Counted from the stretch's first letter, positions 5,854-13,739 are shown. The stretch is DNA of 15,010 bases from Candidatus Solincola jinzensis (GCA_015711875.1 JACVJG010000017.1:1-15010), one strand, 5' to 3'. The notes: generated from the letters alone by a model not told the origin. Translations and numbers: made by a program.

Positions 5854-6885
5854 ATGAAAGCGGCTGTCTGGCACGCGCAGCGCGACATGAGGATCGAGGA
5901 CATCCCGGAGCCCGAGGTTGGGCCGGAGGACGTGAAGATCAAAGTGGCCTACGCGGGCATATGCCACACCGACGTCTACGAGTATCTCTACGGCCCGCAG
6001 ACTATTTTCAACCCGCCGCTGGCCCTGGGGCACGAGTTCTCCGGCGTGGTGGAGGAGGTGGGGGAGAAGGTGACCGGGCTGGCCAAGGGCGACCCAGTGA
6101 CCGGCCTGCCCTACTATCCCTGCTGGGAATGCGCCTACTGCAAGCAGGACCTGTGGAACCTGTGCCCGGGCGCCCGGGCCCACGGCATGCACATCCACGG
6201 CGCCTTCGCCGAGTACGTGCCCCTGCACTACAAGGGGGTCTATAAGCTCCCGGAGGGGGTGAGCCTGGAGGAAGCCGCCACCGTGGAGCCCACCTCGGTG
6301 GTCTACCGCGCCGTGAAGCGCTCCGGGCTGAAGCCGGGCGAGAGCGTGCACATCGTGGGGGCGGGACCGGTGGGTTTGCTGCTCGCCAATATCGCGAAAT
6401 ACAAGGGGGCAAAGAATATCGTGGTCAGCGAGCCCCTGGAGGCGCGGCGGAAGAAAGCCCTGGAGATGGGGGCCACCCACGTCATAAACCCGGAAGCCGA
6501 GGACGTCATCGGCAGGGTTTACGAGATCTGCGACGGCATAGGCGCGCACGTCAGCTTCGACTGCGTGGGCAGTGCGGCCACCCTGGACACCGCCGTTTAC
6601 TCCACGCGCCGCAACGGCCGCGTCGGAATCCTTGGCTTCGGCTTTTACGAATCGCCCACCTACCCCCTCATGCTGCTGGCCGCCTTCGCCGGCGAGTATA
6701 CTTATTTCGCCACCCTGGGCTACAACGTGGAGATGAAAGAGGTGGTAGAACTGGTGGGAAAGGGCGAGCTGCACCCGGGCCAGGTGATCAGCGACGTCAT
6801 CCCCTTCGAGGATATCGTGGATTTCTTCGACCATTTCGAGGAGAACCGCCGCAACCACCTCAAGGTGCTGCTCAAGATAGGGTAA
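5854..6885 (+). CDS. Zinc-dependent medium-chain alcohol dehydrogenase
   Basis: This 343-residue protein oxidises an alcohol to a ketone or aldehyde, or the reverse, with NAD(P). Catalytic zinc ligands are C37 (in ICHTD), H60-E61 (in GHE) and probably E145. The structural zinc is held by C90, C93, C96 and C104. The Rossmann motif is GAGPVG (169-174), and E193 at the end of the second strand favours NAD over NADP. The overall style is that of 2,3-butanediol/threonine dehydrogenase-like enzymes; 6-hydroxycyclohexenoyl-CoA dehydrogenases are also in this superfamily. I chose ATG 5854 because GGGGG lies 6 bases upstream and MKAAVW is the usual family start; GTG 5812 and ATG 5815 in frame are less likely. 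In context it probably oxidises a hydroxy-acid or hydroxyacyl-CoA of the pathway. The substrate is unknown. Confidence 0.93.
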   Translation: MKAAVWHAQRDMRIEDIPEPEVGPEDVKIKVAYAGICHTDVYEYLYGPQTIFNPPLALGHEFSGVVEEVGEKVTGLAKGDPVTGLPYYPCWECAYCKQDLWNLCPGARAHGMHIHGAFAEYVPLHYKGVYKLPEGVSLEEAATVEPTSVVYRAVKRSGLKPGESVHIVGAGPVGLLLANIAKYKGAKNIVVSEPLEARRKKALEMGATHVINPEAEDVIGRVYEICDGIGAHVSFDCVGSAATLDTAVYSTRRNGRVGILGFGFYESPTYPLMLLAAFAGEYTYFATLGYNVEMKEVVELVGKGELHPGQVISDVIPFEDIVDFFDHFEENRRNHLKVLLKIG

Positions 6886-6889
6886 AGAT

Positions 6890-7055
6890 AGCCGCCATGA
6901 CCCAGAGAGCTTTATACGATAACCGTTCGGGGCGGCTCACGATGGCAGGATGGGGTAGGTGAGAGAACATGTCATTCATCAGGTTACAGGATTACCCCGG
7001 GGAGCTTTCAGATCGGGTGAGCTTCTCCCGGTGCAAGCCCATGTTTTCCGGGCTT
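6890..7055. repeat. Inverted repeats between dehydrogenase and ligase genes
   Basis: AGCCGCC (6890-6896) pairs with GGCGGCT (6931-6937) across a 34-base loop, starting 5 bases after the dehydrogenase stop. AAGCCC (7035-7040) pairs with GGGCTT (7050-7055) around 9 bases. Neither is followed by a T-tract. The gap holds no gene. Confidence 0.4.
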
Positions 7056-7110
7056 AAAGCGATGGCCGCGTGAGAAGGCTTATAACGACAAGGCCTGGCA
7101 GGTGATGACC

Positions 7111-8628
7111 ATGACCCTTAAGGAATTGCTGCAATCGCGGGCAGCGGAGACGGGCGACCGCCCGGCGGTCATTTACAAGGACCAACCGATCTCATATCGC
7201 GAGCTGGAGGCGAGAGTGGTGCGCTTCGCCAACGCCCTGGCGGGTCTGGGGGTGGGGCGCGACGACAAAGTGGCCATCATGCTCAACAACTGCCCCGAGT
7301 TCATCGTGGCCTATTTCGCCTGCGCTTACCTGGGAGCGGTGGCGGTCCCCGTGAACATCTTCTACAAGGAAAGGGAGCTGGAGTTCCTGCTGCGCGACTC
7401 GGATGCCGTGGCCCTGGTGGCCACCCCCGCCTTCGCGGAGTTCTTCTCCAGGATCGAGGAGAAGCCGCCGCTCTTCCGGCACCTCATCGTCACCGCGCCC
7501 TACCCCGAGGGGTTGCTCTTCCAGGAGCTGGAAGACGGCGCCACGGACGCGCCGGTGGAGGCCGCGGTGAGCGAGGACGACGTGGCCGAGATCCTCTACA
7601 CCTCCGGCACCACCGGGGTCCCCAAGGGGACCATGCTCACCCAGGGCAACCTCTTCTTCCACGCCGACGCCATCATCCAGGTGCTGGAACTGGCGGAGGA
7701 GGACCGCGCCCTCATGGTGGTGCCCATGTTCCACGGTTACGGTATCACCGTCATGCTCTGCTGCTTCCGGGTGGGGACCTGTTTCGTGCTCCTCGACCCC
7801 TTCAACCCCGAGGAGGTCTTTCAGGCCGTAGAGAGGCACCGCGTCACCTTCCTGCCCATGGTGGTGGCCATGTACTTCATGCTCTACCACCACCCCGACC
7901 GGGATAAGTACGACCTCTCCTCGCTGCGCATCGGCATCTCAGGGGCCTCGGCCATGCCGGCGCAGCTCATGAAGGACGCTTCCGAGGCCTTCGGGATCAA
8001 GATCCTTGAGGCCTGGGGGCTCACGGAATGCTCCGCCTCCGCCACCATGCAGCGCATGAACATGCCCTACAAGGAGGGGAGCGTGGGCCTTCCCCACCCC
8101 GGGGTGGAGGTGGGGGTGATGGACGACGAGGGCAACCTCCTCGGGCCCAACCAGGTGGGAGAGCTGGTCATCCGGGGTCCCCTGGTGATGAAAGGATACT
8201 ACAAGCGCCCGGAGGAGACGGAGGCGGCGCTGCGCGGCGGCTGGCTGCATTCCGGGGACATGGGATATTACGACGAGGACGGCTACTTCTTCATGGTCGA
8301 CCGCAAGAAGGAGATGGTCAACGTGGGGGGCGAGAAGGTCTTCCCCCGCGAGGTGGAGGAGCTTATGTACACCCACCCCGCCATCGCCGAGGCGGCCCTG
8401 GTGCCGCAGCCCGACGCCCGGCTGGGCGAGATACCAGTGGCGGTGGTGGCCCTCAAGCCCGGCGCCTCCCTCAGCGAGGGCGAGCTGGTGGATTTCCTCT
8501 CCGACAAGCTGGCCCGCTTTAAGGTGCCGCGCCGGGTGGTGATCATGGAGAGCCTGCCGCGCAACCCCATCGGCAAGATCGTCAAGAAGGAGCTGGTGCG
8601 CATGCTCCAGGAAGAGACCGGTTACTGA
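7111..8628 (+). CDS. Acyl-CoA synthetase (AMP-forming, class I adenylate-forming family)
   Basis: This 505-residue ATP-dependent ligase forms an acyl-adenylate and then the CoA thioester. The signature motifs are in order: the phosphate loop YTSGTTGVPKG (163-173), AWGLTE (301-306), the ribose-binding D383 in HSGDMGYYDEDGY, the hinge DRKK (397-400), and the C-terminal catalytic K489 in NPIGK. Length and motifs fit medium/long-chain fatty acid or aryl/cyclic acid CoA ligases; the acid cannot be told from the sequence. In-frame starts are GTG 7102, ATG 7105 and ATG 7111; AGGTGA 5 bases before 7111 makes that one slightly better. It lies downstream of the dehydrogenase and upstream of the dehydratase-like pair, so it probably activates the pathway's entry acid. 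Confidence 0.94.
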   Translation: MTLKELLQSRAAETGDRPAVIYKDQPISYRELEARVVRFANALAGLGVGRDDKVAIMLNNCPEFIVAYFACAYLGAVAVPVNIFYKERELEFLLRDSDAVALVATPAFAEFFSRIEEKPPLFRHLIVTAPYPEGLLFQELEDGATDAPVEAAVSEDDVAEILYTSGTTGVPKGTMLTQGNLFFHADAIIQVLELAEEDRALMVVPMFHGYGITVMLCCFRVGTCFVLLDPFNPEEVFQAVERHRVTFLPMVVAMYFMLYHHPDRDKYDLSSLRIGISGASAMPAQLMKDASEAFGIKILEAWGLTECSASATMQRMNMPYKEGSVGLPHPGVEVGVMDDEGNLLGPNQVGELVIRGPLVMKGYYKRPEETEAALRGGWLHSGDMGYYDEDGYFFMVDRKKEMVNVGGEKVFPREVEELMYTHPAIAEAALVPQPDARLGEIPVAVVALKPGASLSEGELVDFLSDKLARFKVPRRVVIMESLPRNPIGKIVKKELVRMLQEETGY

Positions 8629-8947
8629 TGAGGCCGCGGCAGGATCCGATGCCTGGTTCGCATTCCGTCATGCGACAACCGTCGCCGTTTACGCGTCTGG
8701 AAGAGGATCTGGGAAGATTCGGTAGAATGCTCTTCGGGCGATCAGGGCAGGGAAACATGCCTGTCACTGAAGGCCTGCCTTCGTTGTTAACCAGCAGGGT
8801 CCCGCCAAAGGACCGTGGCGGCCAGCGCAGCCTATTTCGAACATGCCCGATGGGTGGGTTCGCCATCCCGGAACGCGGGGATATGTGCTTCGGGCGGCTG
8901 GATTAGAAACAGGCCGAGCGAGCAAAGGGTGTCCACTGGGAGGGAAA
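8629..8947. other. Gene-free stretch with alternative stems before the HgdB/BcrC-like gene
   Basis: GGCAGG (8746-8751) pairs with CCTGCC (8774-8779). GATGG (8849-8853) pairs with CCATC (8863-8867), while ATCCC (8865-8869) pairs with GGGAT (8878-8882). The last two stems share bases and exclude each other. A 92-codon frame (8628-8906) overlaps the ligase stop as ATGA, but it lacks a good ribosome binding site and protein-like composition, so I do not call it. Confidence 0.35.
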
Positions 8948-10276
8948 ATGGAGTTTGAGGAAACGATCGAAAGGCTGGTGGAGGCGGTCCGCGACCCTCA
9001 TGCACTTCTGAGGAAAGCCACAGAGGAGGGGCGAGGAGTGGTCGGCTATTTCTGCAGCTATGTCCCTGCGGAGCTCATCCACGCCGCGGGTTTCACCCCC
9101 ATGCGGCTGCTGCAGGGTCCGCCCCCCGGCGAGTTGGCCGGCAGGTACATGCAGCCCTTCTGCTGCTCTTTCGCCCGCAGCCTCCTGGAGGGGCTGGGCA
9201 ACGGGACCTATGCCTACTTATCCGCAGTGGTCATGCCCCACACCTGCGACACCATCCGCAACCTCTCCGACCTCGTGGAAAGCGCCGCGCCCGGGATACG
9301 CGTGTTCCGCCTCATGGTGCCCACGGTGACCGAAACCCCCGAGGCCCTGGAGTTCATGGTCGAGGAGCTTTCCACCCTCAAGGACGAGCTGGCAAAGCTT
9401 GCCAGCCGGGAGGTGGGTGACTGGGAATTGCGCAAGAGCATCGCGCTTTACAACCGCTGCCGCTCCGCCCTGGCGGGGCTGCGCGCCCTTGATCTCGGCA
9501 ACCGCGCGTTGTACGCGGCATATCTGGCTTTTCAGCTCATGGACCCTGAGGATTTCCTCGACCTCCTCGCCCCCCTCTCACGCCTATCGGGCGGCGGAGG
9601 AACATGGTGCCCGCCCTCTTCCCGCCTCTCATCCCCGACCTTCTCGTCCCCGCCCGCAGATGGGAAGGGGCCGACCGCGCCTCCTTCAAGCCCACACGCG
9701 GACTTTTCACAAGCGTCCGAAGGCAGGCAAGTTCCGCAGGAGACCACCTCCGGGCCGTGCATGCATTCATGGCCGCCCGGGGCGCGAGGGCACGGCGAGC
9801 GTGCAAGTTGGGATGCGAGTGGAAGAGGGCTGGCCAAGATAGCGATAGTGGGCGGGCCGGTACCGGAGCTGGAGGTCTTCGACCTCATGGAGGAGTACGG
9901 CATGCGGGTAGCCTGGGATGACCTCTGCACCGCCTCCCGCTTCGCGAGCGGGTTGACGGTGGAGAACGGCAAGCCCCTGCGGGCCCTGGCGGAGCGTTAC
10001 CTGAGAAGGCGCCCCTGTCCCACCAAGCTGGATGTGAGCGGCCGCAGGGAAGAGGACATCGTGAAAGGTGTCCGTGCTTCGGGGGCGACAGGGGTGGTCT
10101 TCGCGCAGCAGGCCTTCTGCGAGTTCCATTCCTTCGATTACCCCGGCCTCAAGGGGCGCCTGGACGCCGAGGGCATACCCTCTGTGCGCCTGGACCTGGA
10201 GTCCCCTTTCCGGCCCACGGGACAGATGCGAACGCGACTACAAGCCCTCTCCGAGATGATGGGGGAAGGGGGGTGA
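8948..10276 (+). CDS. 2-hydroxyacyl-CoA dehydratase / benzoyl-CoA reductase family subunit (HgdB/BcrC-like) with insert
   Basis: This 442-residue subunit is about 60 longer than usual for the family. Likely [4Fe-4S] ligands are C36 (in FCSYVP), C100 (in HTCDTIRNL) and C391 (in QAFCE). GFTPMRLL, WDDLC and GQMRTRLQA are further family landmarks. The enzyme would do ATP-driven one-electron reduction, either alpha-dehydration of a 2-hydroxyacyl-CoA or aryl-CoA ring reduction, with its partner subunit and an activator ATPase. Residues about 213-294 are a Ser/Pro/Gly-rich insert between the two domains with no family resemblance. ATG 8948 has GGAGG 4 bases upstream; the frame extends to 8843, but those residues are unlike the family. 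It overlaps the next gene by 4 bases. The family is secure; the reaction is not. Confidence 0.9.
   Translation: MEFEETIERLVEAVRDPHALLRKATEEGRGVVGYFCSYVPAELIHAAGFTPMRLLQGPPPGELAGRYMQPFCCSFARSLLEGLGNGTYAYLSAVVMPHTCDTIRNLSDLVESAAPGIRVFRLMVPTVTETPEALEFMVEELSTLKDELAKLASREVGDWELRKSIALYNRCRSALAGLRALDLGNRALYAAYLAFQLMDPEDFLDLLAPLSRLSGGGGTWCPPSSRLSSPTFSSPPADGKGPTAPPSSPHADFSQASEGRQVPQETTSGPCMHSWPPGARGHGERASWDASGRGLAKIAIVGGPVPELEVFDLMEEYGMRVAWDDLCTASRFASGLTVENGKPLRALAERYLRRRPCPTKLDVSGRREEDIVKGVRASGATGVVFAQQAFCEFHSFDYPGLKGRLDAEGIPSVRLDLESPFRPTGQMRTRLQALSEMMGEGG
9584..9829 (+). other. In-frame low-complexity insert within the HgdB/BcrC-like gene
   Basis: These roughly 246 bases encode about 82 residues rich in Ser, Pro, Gly and Ala. 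Family homology stops after DFLDLLAPL and resumes at AKIAIVGGP. The other two plus-strand reading frames give no family sequence here, so a double frameshift does not explain it. I see no terminal inverted repeats or target-site duplication. The insert contains CGGAC/GTCCG arms. Confidence 0.65.
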
Positions 10277-11469
10277 GAAACTTGGCGGCGCGGCGGAAAC
10301 TGCCCTGTGAGGAGGCAATGAAGGAGATCATGACCACCTATTACACCGAGGCTTTCACCTCCGACAAACCCAAGGCCTGGGTGACCTCGGGGGCCCCGGT
10401 GGAGATCCTGCTGGCGGCCGACGTCATCCCCATCTTCCCCGAGAACTACGGCGCCATGATCGGGGCACGCCACATGGGGGGAGACCTATGCTCAGCAGCG
10501 GGGGACCTGGGTTTCGACGACTGCGTGTGCTCCTACGCGCGATGCACCATCGCCTCCACGGAAAGAGGAGTGGGTCCACTGGGAGCCCTTCCCAGGCCGG
10601 ACCTCCTTTTAGCGTGCAACAACGGCTGCGGCACCATGTTCAAGTGGTATGAGGTGCTGAGCAAGCGTTTCAGCGTCCCTCTTCTCTTCCTGGACACGCC
10701 CTACTGCGACGGCGAGCCCACGCCGCGCGACCGCTCCTACCTGGTGTCCCAGCTCGAGCGCATCATCTCCGACCTCGGGGACATCCTGGGCCGCGAGGTG
10801 GACCGTGAGAAGCTCTGGCGCACTCTTCAGCTCTCCACCGATACCGCGAGACTGTGGGTGGAGATACAGGAGCTGCGCAAGGCGCGGCCCTCCCCCCTCA
10901 ACTCGCCGGACATGTTCCTGCACATGGCGCTGATCGTCACCCTGCGGGGCACGGAGATAGCTTACAGATATTACCAGGACATGCTGGCGCAGGTGAGGGA
11001 GCGGGTGGAACGCGGGGAGGGCGCGGTGGAGAACGAGCGCTACCGCCTGCTCTGGGACCACATCCCGCCCTGGTACGCCCTGCGCGACTTCTTCGACTTC
11101 TGCGCCGACCTGGGGGCATGCTTCGCGGTGGATACTTACACCAACGTCTGGCAGGGGGAGTTCGACCCCTCGCGCCCCCTGGAAAGCCTGGCGGAATGCT
11201 ACCAGAAGGTCATGCCCAACCTTCGCCTGCCCTGGCGGGCGGCCATGTACGTGGACTACATCCGGGATTACGCCATCGACGGTTTCGTCATCCACTCCAA
11301 CCATTCCTGCAAGTCCTACTGCCTGGGGGAGTACGAGATCGCCCGGCGCATCACCGCGGAGACGGGGGTGCGGGGCGTCATCTTGGAGGCTGACATGGTG
11401 GACCCCAAGTTCTACTCCGAGGCGCAGGTCAAGCAGACCATGCAGGCTTTTCTGGAGTCGCTGGAATGA
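10273..11469 (+). CDS. 2-hydroxyacyl-CoA dehydratase / benzoyl-CoA reductase family subunit (HgdA/BcrB-like)
   Basis: This is a 398-residue partner subunit. It shows AWVTSGAPVE near the N-terminus, then likely cluster cysteines C86 (in VCSYAR), C119 (in NNGCGTMFKW) and C346 (in NHSCKSY). RPSPLN (205-210), NERYRLLWDHIPPW (254-267) and ADMVDPKFYSEAQVK (373-387) are strongly reminiscent of BcrB/BzdO and HgdA. With the preceding subunit it would form the catalytic heterodimer. The GTG start at 10273 overlaps the upstream stop (GTGA), implying translational coupling, with GGGGG 7 bases before it. ATG 10318 after GGAGG is an alternative with only 2-base spacing, and the residues before it look family-like. 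The activator subunit (HgdC, or BcrA/D) is absent here and must be encoded elsewhere. Dehydratase and ring reductase cannot be separated by eye. Confidence 0.92.
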   Translation: MRNLAARRKLPCEEAMKEIMTTYYTEAFTSDKPKAWVTSGAPVEILLAADVIPIFPENYGAMIGARHMGGDLCSAAGDLGFDDCVCSYARCTIASTERGVGPLGALPRPDLLLACNNGCGTMFKWYEVLSKRFSVPLLFLDTPYCDGEPTPRDRSYLVSQLERIISDLGDILGREVDREKLWRTLQLSTDTARLWVEIQELRKARPSPLNSPDMFLHMALIVTLRGTEIAYRYYQDMLAQVRERVERGEGAVENERYRLLWDHIPPWYALRDFFDFCADLGACFAVDTYTNVWQGEFDPSRPLESLAECYQKVMPNLRLPWRAAMYVDYIRDYAIDGFVIHSNHSCKSYCLGEYEIARRITAETGVRGVILEADMVDPKFYSEAQVKQTMQAFLESLE

Positions 11470-11480
11470 GGAGGTGAGTC

Positions 11481-12269
11481 ATGGAATACGAAACGCTGCT
11501 CTACGAGACCGAGGGGCCGGTCGGTACCCTGACCCTCAACCGGCCCAAGTCCGTGAACGCCGTCAACCGGCGCATGATGGAGGAGCTGCTGGACTTCTGG
11601 GAGCGGCGCCAGCAGGACTTCGACACCAGCGTGATCATCCTTACCGGAGCGGGCGAGAAGGGTTTCTGCGCCGGCTTCGACCTCAAGGACGCCACCGAGG
11701 GTTACTCCGCGGAGGGCATGACCCCGGAGAACATCTACCGCAAGCAGGCGCGTTTCTCGGGCATCCTCAAACTCATGCGCACCTGCCCACAACCCATCAT
11801 CGCCGCCGTGCACGGCTACGCCATGGGCGCGGGCATGTCCTTCGCCATGGCCTCGGACATCCGCGTCGCCAGCCGCGACGCGGTGTTCTGCGCCGCCTAC
11901 ATCAACATCGGGGTGGGCGGGGCTGACCTCGCATCGAGCTACCTGCTATGGCGCCTGGTGGGCTTCGGCAAGGCGGCGGAGATGTGCTACACCGGCGACC
12001 GCGTGCCCGCAGAGGAGGCCCACCGCATCGGGCTGGCGGACCGCCTGTGCGAGCGGGAGGAACTCTTGGCCCAGGCCAAGGCCCTGGCCCAGAACCTCGC
12101 CTACAAGAGCCCCTTCGCCCTGCACCTCACCAAGGAGGCCTTGAACGCGGGGCTCAACGCCTCCAGCATGGACGAGGCGCTGATGATGGAGAACCGCAAC
12201 CAGGCCTATATGCTCACCATGCAGCTCATGAAGTACCTCGAGCAGCAGCAGGGTTCGGCCAATCAGTGA
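11481..12269 (+). CDS. Enoyl-CoA hydratase/isomerase (crotonase) superfamily protein lacking both canonical glutamates
   Basis: This 262-residue protein has normal crotonase length. The oxyanion-hole segments are present: FCAGFDL (62-68) and HGYAMGAGM (111-119). The two catalytic glutamates of hydratases (E144 and E164 of the rat enzyme) are replaced by S120 and Y140. A nearby D149 (in GVGGAD) may serve instead, as acidic residues do in isomerases and hydrolases of the fold. The C-terminal helical part (about 195-262) is intact. ATG 11481 has an AGGAGGTGA site overlapping the upstream stop, 11 bases away, so it is co-transcribed with the HgdB/HgdA-like pair. It probably acts on their CoA-ester product by isomerisation, hydration or C-C bond cleavage. 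The superfamily is secure; the activity is open. Confidence 0.92.
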   Translation: MEYETLLYETEGPVGTLTLNRPKSVNAVNRRMMEELLDFWERRQQDFDTSVIILTGAGEKGFCAGFDLKDATEGYSAEGMTPENIYRKQARFSGILKLMRTCPQPIIAAVHGYAMGAGMSFAMASDIRVASRDAVFCAAYINIGVGGADLASSYLLWRLVGFGKAAEMCYTGDRVPAEEAHRIGLADRLCEREELLAQAKALAQNLAYKSPFALHLTKEALNAGLNASSMDEALMMENRNQAYMLTMQLMKYLEQQQGSANQ

Positions 12270-12598
12270 TGATCGCCATGTATGCGCTGGACTCCGGCAA
12301 CGCGATTGTTCAATGCGGCAATGGGAGGAGCGCGTTCGCATCGAAAACGGTGCTTCTGCGCATAATTGTCGGGGGAGCGTAAAGGATCGTTGCCTGAAAG
12401 CCCGGCAGCCGCCGCGAGAGCGGCACTGGCATACCCGGGGCAGGAGGAGAACAGCCAGGTCGAAAAGCCGGGTTTTCAGCCTGAATAAAAATGGCCGCTA
12501 AAGGCTGGGGTCTTGGAAGACGAACAAGAAAGCGGCGCCTTTGACTTTCAGGTCGAAGCAGACGCTACAGCAGAATAGAGTTCAGAGGAGGCGCGATC
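12270..12598. other. Gene-free stretch with a GNRA-type hairpin
   Basis: GCCGC (12411-12415) pairs with GCGGC (12420-12424) around GAGA, a stable tetraloop. CACTGGCATACCCGG follows, resembling CACTGGTATGCCGG near 2047. CAGCCTGAATAAAAATGGCC near 12477 resembles CAGCCTGAAAACGGCC near 2065. No gene is credible and no clear terminator closes the crotonase gene. Confidence 0.35.
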
Positions 12599-13393
12599 AT
12601 GAAGCTCTTCAAGGCCTATGTTTTAGCAGCATTGCTGATCATCGCCCTGGTATTCGTTCTGGTGACCGTTTCTTTCTATGGCATCTCGGATCCCGACTCC
12701 AGGGGCATGGTGATCGCCTTTGACTCCTTGTGGGTATTATGCGCGGCGCTGGCGGCAGCGGCGTTAACGCAGCTTCTCCTGCGGTTCGAGCGCGGAGAAG
12801 CCGCGCAACGCATCTGGTCGCTGATACTTCTCGGAGCCCTGCTCAGACTCGCCGGAGATATCTCGTGGTTCGTCTATGAGGCGGTGAAAAACGCCGAGGT
12901 GCCTTACCCTTCCGTGGCAGACTATTTCTGGCTGGCATCCTACATTCCCTTTTTTATAGCCATGGTCGCACTCATCACCGGTTACCGCAGGCTGGGGCTG
13001 GGGTTCAGAAAATGGTCGCTCGCGGCGGTGATCCCTTTGTCGCTGGCCATCCTGGCCATCGTGACATGGAAAGTGGTCACGCCAATCTTCAGCGACGCAG
13101 AGGCGGCGCTGGTGGACAAGATCGTCAACCCCATATACATCTACCTGGATTTTTTTATCTTCGTGCCGGCGCTCCTGGTTACCCTGGCTTTTTCTAAAGG
13201 CGTGCAGGGACGCCCCTGGCAGCTCATCTCCTATTCCTTCATGCTCTTCGCGGTCTATGACACCGTTTACGCTTACCTGAGCTGGAACGGCCTCTATTCC
13301 TCAGGAAGCCATCTCGATATCCTTTGGGCCTCAGCCTACCTGCTGTTGGCCGTAGCCGCCGCCTACCAGTATTCGCTCATGCAGCGAGCCTGA
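12599..13393 (+). CDS. Eight-helix integral membrane protein, sensor-domain-like, standalone
   Basis: This 264-residue protein has about eight hydrophobic helices: residues 5-28, 38-62, 72-92, 107-128, 139-158, 178-199, 208-228 and 237-258. GDISWFVYE and PYPSVADYFWLASYIPF around helices 3-4 recall the multi-helix input domain found at the N-terminus of some membrane histidine kinases and diguanylate cyclases. Here the protein stops after the last helix with only a short tail, so no kinase, PAS or GGDEF domain follows. ATG 12599 has GAGGAGG 7 bases upstream, a strong start. It is flanked by gene-free DNA on both sides, so it is probably its own transcript. A partner-dependent membrane sensor is possible, and so is an unrelated transporter or chaperone. 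The membrane call is secure; the function is an inference. Confidence 0.85.
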   Translation: MKLFKAYVLAALLIIALVFVLVTVSFYGISDPDSRGMVIAFDSLWVLCAALAAAALTQLLLRFERGEAAQRIWSLILLGALLRLAGDISWFVYEAVKNAEVPYPSVADYFWLASYIPFFIAMVALITGYRRLGLGFRKWSLAAVIPLSLAILAIVTWKVVTPIFSDAEAALVDKIVNPIYIYLDFFIFVPALLVTLAFSKGVQGRPWQLISYSFMLFAVYDTVYAYLSWNGLYSSGSHLDILWASAYLLLAVAAAYQYSLMQRA

Positions 13394-13462
13394 TCCGCGC
13401 AGAGCGCGGGAAGCAACCCAGATGATGCCGCCGCGGGCACGTGGAGCCCTTGAGAGTCTTGA

Positions 13463-13560
13463 CAACATCGAAAGGCCTTCATCCACCTGAGTGGGTAAAG
13501 CACTGGCGCAGGTATGCGTCATATGCTCAGAAGTCTGGGCAATATCGAAAGGTTTTCATC
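13463..13560. repeat. Direct repeat pair, 21 bp, offset 77
   Basis: CAACATCGAAAGGCCTTCATC (13463-13483) and its partner at 13540-13560 differ at three positions. Similarity extends a little upstream (AGAGTCT / AGAAGTCT). It may be the remnant of a 77 bp tandem duplication or two copies of a short binding site. Confidence 0.55.
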
Positions 13561-13739
13561 ATCTCCATCCGGAATAATGTTTATGAGGGGTAAGCGCGAG
13601 ATCTCAGAACGGATAGTGAAACGCAAAAAGGAGAGCCAGCCACCATGCTCTCGCTTTTGGCCTCGGCGGCACACATAACGAGCATTGATGCTGAATCCGC
13701 GCACGTTCCCTTATCATTCACGGGCGGTATTCAGTCACC

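Noticed and set aside
5094..5942. A 282-codon open frame on the minus strand over marR
   Set aside because: It is antisense to marR and its promoter, has shadow-type composition, and has no start site support.
5833..6858. A 341-codon open frame on the minus strand opposite the alcohol dehydrogenase
   Set aside because: It lies wholly antisense to a gene with clear zinc and NAD motifs, its product is His/Val/Gly/Leu-rich as expected for a shadow frame in GC-rich DNA, and it has no ribosome binding site.
8628..8906. Possible small gene translationally coupled to the ligase stop (ATGA)
   Set aside because: There is a weak ribosome binding site, no recognisable protein features, and the stretch is full of inverted repeats. 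It cannot be excluded, but it is not supported.
9584..9829. Double frameshift or sequencing error in the HgdB/BcrC-like gene
   Set aside because: The other two plus-strand frames over the insert do not restore family sequence, and the frame is the same on both sides.
9584..9829. Mobile element or MITE inserted in the gene
   Set aside because: I could find no terminal inverted repeats and no flanking target duplication, so only an insert is claimed.
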